Shown: piece after piece, positions 1 to 4,485 of the stretch
Numbering within the stretch: position 1 is the stretch's first letter
How the letters are laid out: each line of letters starts with the position of its first letter
NCBI GenBank assembly: GCA_021780585.1
Contig: JAJXYM010000220.1
Location: forward strand, 1 to 5,909
DNA from: Deltaproteobacteria bacterium
Lineage (GTDB): Bacteria > Desulfobacterota > Binatia > Binatales > Binataceae
DNA length: 5,909 nucleotides
Reading direction: 5' to 3'
The notes under the pieces: model-generated
The model's input: the letters and a program-made list of their open reading frames with translations, nothing else
What the model was told of the DNA's origin: nothing
Database searches by the model: none
Program-made: the position numbers and the translations under genes

Positions 1-114
1 TTGCGGATGCACCATAAACTACATGGTCCACCCGATCCCGAATCGGCGGCGCTTGGGTTCCGGTACGTGGCGACCCGCGGGCGCACCCTTCCTCCTATGG
101 CTTATACGGATTGA
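1..114 (+). CDS. Possible 3' end of an unidentified plus-strand gene (partial)
   Basis: Frame 1 is open from the window edge for 37 codons and stops at TGA 112-114. The peptide contains HGPPDPESAALGFRYVATRG and ends PPMAYTD; I recognise no family. In its favour, it would converge on the LON-domain gene that ends at 194, which is an ordinary layout. Against it, about 60% of third positions are G or C by hand count, well below the genes further right, and 37 codons can stay open by chance in GC-rich DNA. A competing minus-strand reading with a good ribosome binding site covers the same bases (see findings), so at most one of the two is likely to be real. Confidence 0.25.
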   Translation: MRMHHKLHGPPDPESAALGFRYVATRGRTLPPMAYTD

Positions 115-193
115 ATCGCGGATTGGTTCCAGCGGATCCGCGCGGCGCGATCGTGACTGCGTCCGCTCCGGCGGCGCGAATCGCGATTGGCGC

Positions 194-850
194 CTACTGC
201 AGCGGACCGGAAGAACCGCTCGTGCCGCCCGGGCCGAGCTTTCGCTCCTCGACCTGGAACGTCAGAATATCGAGCAGGCAACCGGCGCGGCTCGCGCGCG
301 CTTCGAGCAGGGTCTGTTTTTCGATCGGCGCAACGTCGAGATGGAAGCAGATGAAATTGATCAGATCGGCGCCGCCGAGGCCGCGTTGTTCGACCAGCGA
401 CTTCCACAGGTCGTGGGCGGGCGGGCCGAGAAAACTGATCAGTAGCTCGCGCAGCCCGGCCATCGTGGCGGCGTCGAGATCGATTTGCGCGGCGGGACAC
501 CATTGCACGCGCGCGGTGCGATAGGCGCGATCGCGGAACTCGCGCACGATCCGGAATTCGCTCATCCCCTCGAGCAGCAAGTTGAAGCGGCCGTCGGGCA
601 GGCGCGTGAGCGTTGTGATCTTGCCGGCGCATCCGACTTCGTAAATGTCCGGATTCGCGTAATAGTCGCGCTCCCAGTCACCCTTGAGCATGATCATCCC
701 GATCATGCCGTGGCTTTCGGCGACCTCGGCGACCATCTCGCGATAGCGCGGCTCGAAGATATGCAGCGGCGCCTGCACGCCGGGAAAGAGCACGAAGTTG
801 GGCAGTGGGAAGAGCGGAATGATTTCCGGAAGGTCCGCCACGTCATCCAC
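194..850 (-). CDS. Stand-alone LON substrate-binding (N-terminal) domain protein
   Basis: A 218-residue protein with the LON N-terminal domain and no AAA+ ATPase or Ser-Lys protease domain. Residues 12-24 read PLFPLPNFVLFPG, followed by PLHIFEPRYREMV (28-40), then YEVGCAGKI (70-78) and GRFNLLLEG (87-95), which is the usual order of landmarks. Residues 125-200 form the helical C-terminal half, and the tail after about 205 is a Gly/Ser-rich stretch. In full Lon proteases this domain recognises substrates. The short, free-standing versions are widespread in bacteria, their role is poorly known, and they are presumably cytoplasmic because no signal peptide is visible. The start is GTG at 850; an in-frame TGA at 874-872 (minus strand) with no ATG after it limits upstream extension. 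A second GTG at 841-839 is an equally plausible start, and neither has a strong ribosome binding site. The gene is transcribed away from the hpa operon, and nothing ties it to that pathway. Confidence 0.9.
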   Translation of the reverse strand: MDDVADLPEIIPLFPLPNFVLFPGVQAPLHIFEPRYREMVAEVAESHGMIGMIMLKGDWERDYYANPDIYEVGCAGKITTLTRLPDGRFNLLLEGMSEFRIVREFRDRAYRTARVQWCPAAQIDLDAATMAGLRELLISFLGPPAHDLWKSLVEQRGLGGADLINFICFHLDVAPIEKQTLLEARASRAGCLLDILTFQVEERKLGPGGTSGSSGPLQ

Positions 851-851
851 C

Positions 852-880
852 AGCCTAAGACCGGCGTGATTTCACGTCAA
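852..880 (-). promoter_or_regulatory. Candidate sigma70-type promoter for the LON-domain gene
   Basis: On the minus strand TTGACG (880-875) matches the -35 consensus at five of six positions. After a 17-nt spacer comes TAGGCT (857-852), a poor -10 with three of six matches. Transcription would begin near 845, inside the annotated GTG start at 850, so this promoter would favour the second GTG at 841 with a nearly leaderless message. The spacer contains the inverted repeat CGTGA-TT-TCACG (865-876). Weak evidence. Confidence 0.22.
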
Positions 881-1120
881 GTCGTATCGTGGCGCGCGCT
901 AGCGCCCGCGGCCCGGCGATCGACCCGGCATCCGCGTCCGCGTCGACAAAACCGCGCAGATGGAGCGTGAACGGCTCGGTCGGAGCCGTGATTCCGAGCT
1001 TGCGACAGGCGCGCTCGCGAAACGTGATGACGGGGTTCGTGGCGCCGCGCCCACCTCTGAGCCGCCCCAAAATGCGACTCGGCGCGGCGCCGATCGCAAA
1101 TGCCCCCTTGCGGGGGATAG

Positions 1121-1147
1121 TTGGCGCGGGCGGCTTTGGACTATATT
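1121..1147 (+). promoter_or_regulatory. Candidate sigma70-type promoter of the hpa operon
   Basis: TTGGCG (1121-1126) could act as a -35 and TATATT (1142-1147) as a -10, with a short 15-nt spacer. TATATT stands out as an AT-rich patch in very GC-rich DNA. Transcription would start near 1154, giving a leader of about 37 nt before hpaE. A CCCCC/GGGGG hairpin (1103-1116) lies directly upstream and could be an operator or chance. The spacing is suboptimal, so this is only a candidate. Confidence 0.3.
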
Positions 1148-1190
1148 CGCGATCGGATGGCGGCGGGATGGCCGGCCGCATGGAAGCGCA

Positions 1191-2663
1191 ATGGAAACCA
1201 GGCTCTTTATCGACGGGCGCTACGAATCCGCCAGCGGCGACGCGCGCTTTACCGATCTCGAACCGGCGACCGAGGCGACGCTCGCCGAAGTCGCCAGCGC
1301 CGATACGCGCGACGTCGATCGCGCCGTCGCCGCCGCGCGCCGCGCCGCCGACCATGGACCATGGCCGCGGATGAGCGCCGAGGCGCGCGGCAAAATTTTG
1401 GGCCGCCTGGCCGACGAAATCGAAAAACATGCGCGCGAACTGGGGACGCTCGAGGCGCGCGACGTCGGCAAGCCGATCAGCGAATGCGTCAATCACGATA
1501 TCGCGCGCGGCGCCCGCAATATCCGCTTCTTCGCCGCGCTGGCCGAAACCTGGACGCAGGAGGCGAGCTTCGGCGCGGCGAAATTTCTCGGCGCCGACCT
1601 GAGATTGGCGAATCTTACCGCGCGCGCGCCCCTCGGCGTCGGCGCGATTATCATCCCGTGGAATTCCCCGCTGATGCTCGGGACGTGGAACCTCGGCCCG
1701 TGTCTGGCGGCCGGCAATACGTGCGTGCTCAAGCCGTCGGAGCTGGCGCCGCTGACCTCGATCGCGCTGGGCGAAAGCGCCAACGCCGCCGGACTACCGC
1801 CGGGCGTGCTCAATATCCTTCCGGGACTCGGCGCGGCGGGCGCGGCGCTGGTCGGCCATCCGGGGGTCGATGGCGTCGCCTTCACCGGCGGCGTCGCGAC
1901 CGGACGGCGCGTGATGGCGGCGGCGGCCGAATCGTTGAAGCGCGTGACGCTCGAACTCGGCGGCAAATCGCCGAATCTGGTCTTTGCCGACGCCGACCTT
2001 AAGCGCTCGGCCGCCGGCGTGGCGCGCTCGATCTTCCGCAGCCAGGGCCAGTCGTGCGTCGCGGGTTCGCGACTTCTGGTCGAGCGCAAAATCGCCGACG
2101 ACTTTATTGCGCTGGTGATCGCCGAGATCGGCCAACTGCGGATCGGCGATCCGCTCGACGACAAAACCGATTACGGCCCGTTGATCTCCGCGGCCCATCG
2201 CGAGCGCGTGGACGGTTTCGTCAGCGAGGCGCGCGCGGCCGGCGCGGAGGTATTGGGCGGGATGCGCGGCGCATTGCCGGCGCGCGGCTTCTACTATCCG
2301 CCGATCGTGCTCGATCGCGTGCGGCCGGAGTCGCGCGCGGTGTGCGAGGAAATTTTCGGCCCGGTGCTGACGGTCGAGCGCTTCGATCACGAGGACGAGG
2401 CGATCGCGCTGGCCAACGCGGGCCGCTACGGACTGGCGGCCTACGTCTGGACGATGAACGGCGAACGGGCGCTGCGCGTCGCCGATCGAATCAGGACCGG
2501 GATGGTCTGGGTGAACAGTTTTTTCCTGCGCGATCTGCGCACGCCCTTCGGCGGCGCGCGGCAGAGCGGATTGGGCCGCCAGGGCGGCCGCCACAGTCTC
2601 GAATTCTGGACCGAAGCGAAACTGATCTGCATGACCTATCCGGAGGATAACGCCAATGGGTGA
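1191..2663 (+). CDS. hpaE: 5-carboxymethyl-2-hydroxymuconate semialdehyde dehydrogenase (HpaE-type aldehyde dehydrogenase)
   Basis: A 490-residue NAD(P)-dependent aldehyde dehydrogenase that would oxidise the ring-cleavage product of homoprotocatechuate to 5-carboxymethyl-2-hydroxymuconate in the cytoplasm. The family motifs are all present: PWNSP (156-160, oxyanion Asn158), KPSE with Lys181, FTGG (231-234), LELGG with general base Glu255, GQSC with catalytic Cys289, and EEIFGP with Glu387. The choice of HpaE among aldehyde dehydrogenases rests on features recalled from E. coli HpaE: FTGG followed by ATGR (236-239), TW..GPCLAAGNT (165-177) and VNSFFLRDLR (441-450). The ATG at 1191 gives MxxxLFIDGRY, the normal family N-terminus and length. 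GGAAG at 1182-1186 is a modest ribosome binding site 4 nt upstream. The stop overlaps hpaD by 8 nt, so the two are probably translationally coupled. Related muconate-semialdehyde or betaine-aldehyde activities are possible, but the neighbouring dioxygenase supports HpaE. Confidence 0.9.
   Translation: METRLFIDGRYESASGDARFTDLEPATEATLAEVASADTRDVDRAVAAARRAADHGPWPRMSAEARGKILGRLADEIEKHARELGTLEARDVGKPISECVNHDIARGARNIRFFAALAETWTQEASFGAAKFLGADLRLANLTARAPLGVGAIIIPWNSPLMLGTWNLGPCLAAGNTCVLKPSELAPLTSIALGESANAAGLPPGVLNILPGLGAAGAALVGHPGVDGVAFTGGVATGRRVMAAAAESLKRVTLELGGKSPNLVFADADLKRSAAGVARSIFRSQGQSCVAGSRLLVERKIADDFIALVIAEIGQLRIGDPLDDKTDYGPLISAAHRERVDGFVSEARAAGAEVLGGMRGALPARGFYYPPIVLDRVRPESRAVCEEIFGPVLTVERFDHEDEAIALANAGRYGLAAYVWTMNGERALRVADRIRTGMVWVNSFFLRDLRTPFGGARQSGLGRQGGRHSLEFWTEAKLICMTYPEDNANG
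2642..2646 (+). promoter_or_regulatory. Ribosome binding site of hpaD
   Basis: GGAGG lies inside the last codons of hpaE, 9 nt before the ATG at 2656. It fixes the hpaD start and supports the 8-nt gene overlap. Confidence 0.75.
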
Positions 2664-3567
2664 AGTGGTCGCCGCGATCTTCACCACCCATGTGCCGCGC
2701 CTGATGATCAAGGACCTCGAGGCGCGCCGCGCCTATATGGGCCGCAACGTCACGACCTTTTACGACGCGATGGAGCGGCTGGCGCGCGAGCGGCTCGGCG
2801 CGCTCGAATTCGACGCCTTCATCCTCTTCGATACGCATTGGTTCACCACGCTCGATTACGTGCTCAACGCGCACGAGCGGCTGGCGGGGCTGTACACTTC
2901 GGAAGAGCTGCCGGCGATGCTGCACGAGCTCGCCTACGACTATCCGGGCGACCCCGAGCTGGCGCACGCGATCGAGGCGGAGGCGCGCGGGCGCGGGTTG
3001 CACGTGATGGCCTCGGCGCATCGCAATCTCCCGCTCCATTACCCGACGCTGAACGTGATGTCGTACTTCAATCCGGGGCCGAAGCCGCGCCGGGTGCTGT
3101 CGGTCAGCGTCTGCCAGACCGCCTCGATCGCCAACGACCTGGCGGTCGGGGCCGCGATTGGCGCCGCCGTCGAACGCGGCTCACAGCGGGTCGTGCTGGT
3201 CGCGGCGGGCGGACTCTCGCACAAGTTCTGGGACCTCGATCACGCGCGCAAGCGCGCCTCGGCCTCGCCCGACGATATCAGCTCGCTCGCCAACCGGATG
3301 TACGACGAGCGGATGCTCGAATGGTTCATGGCGGGCCGCCATGATTGCGTGCTCGAAGCGGCGCCGGAGTTCCGCGCGCAATGTTCGCCGGAGGGCCGTT
3401 TTTCGCATTACCTGATGATGGCGGGCGCGATGGGCGGCGCGGATTGGAACTGGCGCGGCGAGCAATTCGGCCGCTACGAGGCCGCGCTCGGCACCGGGCA
3501 GGCGATCGTCCATTTCGCGCGGCCCCAGGAGGAGGCGATCCGCTCCGACGCCGCCGCGCGCGCCTGA
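2656..3567 (+). CDS. hpaD: 3,4-dihydroxyphenylacetate 2,3-dioxygenase (class III, LigB-type extradiol dioxygenase)
   Basis: A 303-residue non-haem iron enzyme that would open homoprotocatechuate between C2 and C3 to 5-carboxymethyl-2-hydroxymuconate semialdehyde. The order of motifs matches what I recall of the enterobacterial HpaD/HpcB family: THVP (11-14), FDTHW (58-62), LYTSEELP (79-86), YPGDPEL (96-102), GGLSHKF (185-191), YDERMLEWF (216-224), PEGR (245-248) and GTGQ (279-282). Inferred metal ligands are His12, His61 and Glu246; His189 fits the conserved acid-base histidine of class III enzymes. The E. coli protein is about 283 residues; the extra length is mainly a charged, alanine-rich tail after residue 287. 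The ATG at 2656 follows GGAGG by 9 nt. The gene lies between hpaE and the aldolase gene in one operon. Another para-substituted catechol could be the true substrate; the ring-cleavage chemistry itself is well supported. Confidence 0.9.
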   Translation: MGEVVAAIFTTHVPRLMIKDLEARRAYMGRNVTTFYDAMERLARERLGALEFDAFILFDTHWFTTLDYVLNAHERLAGLYTSEELPAMLHELAYDYPGDPELAHAIEAEARGRGLHVMASAHRNLPLHYPTLNVMSYFNPGPKPRRVLSVSVCQTASIANDLAVGAAIGAAVERGSQRVVLVAAGGLSHKFWDLDHARKRASASPDDISSLANRMYDERMLEWFMAGRHDCVLEAAPEFRAQCSPEGRFSHYLMMAGAMGGADWNWRGEQFGRYEAALGTGQAIVHFARPQEEAIRSDAAARA

Positions 3568-3587
3568 AGCGATCGCGTTTCAATTCC

Positions 3588-3592
3588 GGAGG
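3588..3592 (+). promoter_or_regulatory. Ribosome binding site of the DapA-family aldolase gene
   Basis: GGAGG ends 5 nt before the ATG at 3598, within the 30-nt hpaD-aldolase gap. It supports that start. The same gap carries a GCGATCGC octamer (3569-3576) and no obvious terminator, so cotranscription is likely. Confidence 0.75.
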
Positions 3593-3597
3593 TTCGG

Positions 3598-4485
3598 ATG
3601 AAAGTGATTCACGGTATTCTCGCGATGCTGGTGACGCCGTTCCACGACGATTACCGGCTCAACGAAGCGGCGCTGCGCGCCGAAACGCGCTGGGCGCTCG
3701 ATAACGGCGCCGACGGAATCGTGGCGACGCCCAGTATCGGCGAGTTTCTCCATCTGAGCGAGGCCGAACGGCTCCGCGCATGGGAAGTCACGCTCGAGGA
3801 GACGCGCAAGCGCGCCGGCGCGACCGCCGTCGCGATGACCTCGGGCGCGACCACGCTCGAGGCCCTCAACTATGCGAAAATCGCCGCGCGGATGGGCTTC
3901 GACGCGCAGCAGGTGATCCCGCCCTACTACTGGCGCTGCGGCGAGCTCGAAGTCGAGCGGCATTTCCGGATGGTCTCGGAGGCGGGCGATCTGCCGGTCG
4001 TCATTTACCATAACCCGGCGCTGAGCAAATTCACGATCACGCCGCGCTTCGCCGGCAAGCTGGCGACGATTCCCAACGTGATCGCGATGAAGGAAGTGCT
4101 CACCGACCTGCAGCATCTGGAGGAGCTGTACGACCAGATCGACGGGCGCATCGAGATTTACAATACCTTCCGCGCGCTGATGACCGGGCTGCTGCTGGGC
4201 GCCGGCGGCGGCTTTATCAATATCTTCGCCGTCCCCGCCGCGGCCGCATTGCTCAAGGCGTTCAAGGCGGGCGATATCCTACGCGCGCAGGAGATCCAGC
4301 GCCGGCTTAATCGATGCTTTCCGCGCGGCGGCGAAGAGGCGCTGGGCCATCTGGGAACGACCAAGGTCACCGCGACGGTCGCCACCGGAATCGAGATGGG
4401 ACCGGCGCGGCCGCCCTACATGGCGCCGGAAAACGCCGCCGACCTGATTCGGCGCCGCCTGCCGGCGCTCAGGGAAATACTCTGA
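3598..4485 (+). CDS. Dihydrodipicolinate-synthase-family class I aldolase/lyase (probably acting on a pyruvate-yielding pathway intermediate)
   Basis: A 295-residue (beta/alpha)8-barrel enzyme of the DapA/NanA/NahE superfamily. The N-terminus GILAMLVTPF (6-15) is typical. Lys165 in IAMKE is the Schiff-base lysine and Tyr137 in YHNP the conserved catalytic tyrosine; Tyr110/Tyr111 in PPYYW match the tyrosine reaching across the subunit interface. The length is normal. It is probably not DapA: the usual GTTGE is replaced by PSIGE (45-49), so the second threonine position is Ile47, and the arginine that binds the aspartate-semialdehyde carboxylate (YNVPSR in DapA) is replaced by Leu142. Superfamily members form or break a bond to pyruvate or a 2-oxoacid through a lysine imine. 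Placed between hpaD and hpaB, the enzyme most likely works at the end of the meta-cleavage route, for example hydratase-aldolase or aldolase cleavage to pyruvate and succinic semialdehyde. That role is inferred from context. Its TGA shares one base with the hpaB ATG. Confidence 0.88.
   Translation: MKVIHGILAMLVTPFHDDYRLNEAALRAETRWALDNGADGIVATPSIGEFLHLSEAERLRAWEVTLEETRKRAGATAVAMTSGATTLEALNYAKIAARMGFDAQQVIPPYYWRCGELEVERHFRMVSEAGDLPVVIYHNPALSKFTITPRFAGKLATIPNVIAMKEVLTDLQHLEELYDQIDGRIEIYNTFRALMTGLLLGAGGGFINIFAVPAAAALLKAFKAGDILRAQEIQRRLNRCFPRGGEEALGHLGTTKVTATVATGIEMGPARPPYMAPENAADLIRRRLPALREIL

Larger units (their letters stand above)
851..1190. other. Divergent intergenic region between the LON-domain gene and hpaE
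   Basis: This 340-nt stretch contains no gene that I can support. It holds weak promoter-like elements for each direction, an inverted repeat at 865-876, a GC hairpin at 1103-1116, an 8-bp inverted pair CCGATCGC (1090-1097) and GCGATCGG (1149-1156), and a GGCCGGCC palindrome at 1170-1177 just before the hpaE start. Several frames are open through it, as expected in GC-rich DNA. The hpaE frame runs back to an ATG at 960, but the extra 77 residues do not look like an aldehyde dehydrogenase. A minus-strand frame ending at 855 is treated under findings. Confidence 0.6.

Noticed and set aside
11..27. ACCAT / 7-nt loop / ATGGT stem resembling a tRNA anticodon arm
   Set aside because: On the plus strand the loop lacks the U at position 33. 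On the minus strand neither a D arm nor an acceptor stem can be placed upstream.
1121..1138. Sigma54-like promoter (TTGGCGC followed by TTTG)
   Set aside because: The GC doublet required at -12 is missing at the correct distance from the GG at -24; TT occupies that position.
960..1190. In-frame extension of hpaE back to ATG 960 (77 extra residues)
   Set aside because: The added residues are Arg/Gly-rich and do not resemble an aldehyde dehydrogenase N-terminus. The ATG at 1191 gives the family's normal start and length.
1794..2711. 305-codon minus-strand open frame opposite hpaE and the hpaD start
   Set aside because: It is a mirror of a real aldehyde dehydrogenase with all its catalytic motifs. 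No known domain is visible on the minus strand.
3568..3597. Terminator between hpaD and the aldolase gene
   Set aside because: The 30-nt gap has only the GCGATCGC palindrome and a ribosome binding site, with no stable hairpin plus T-tract.
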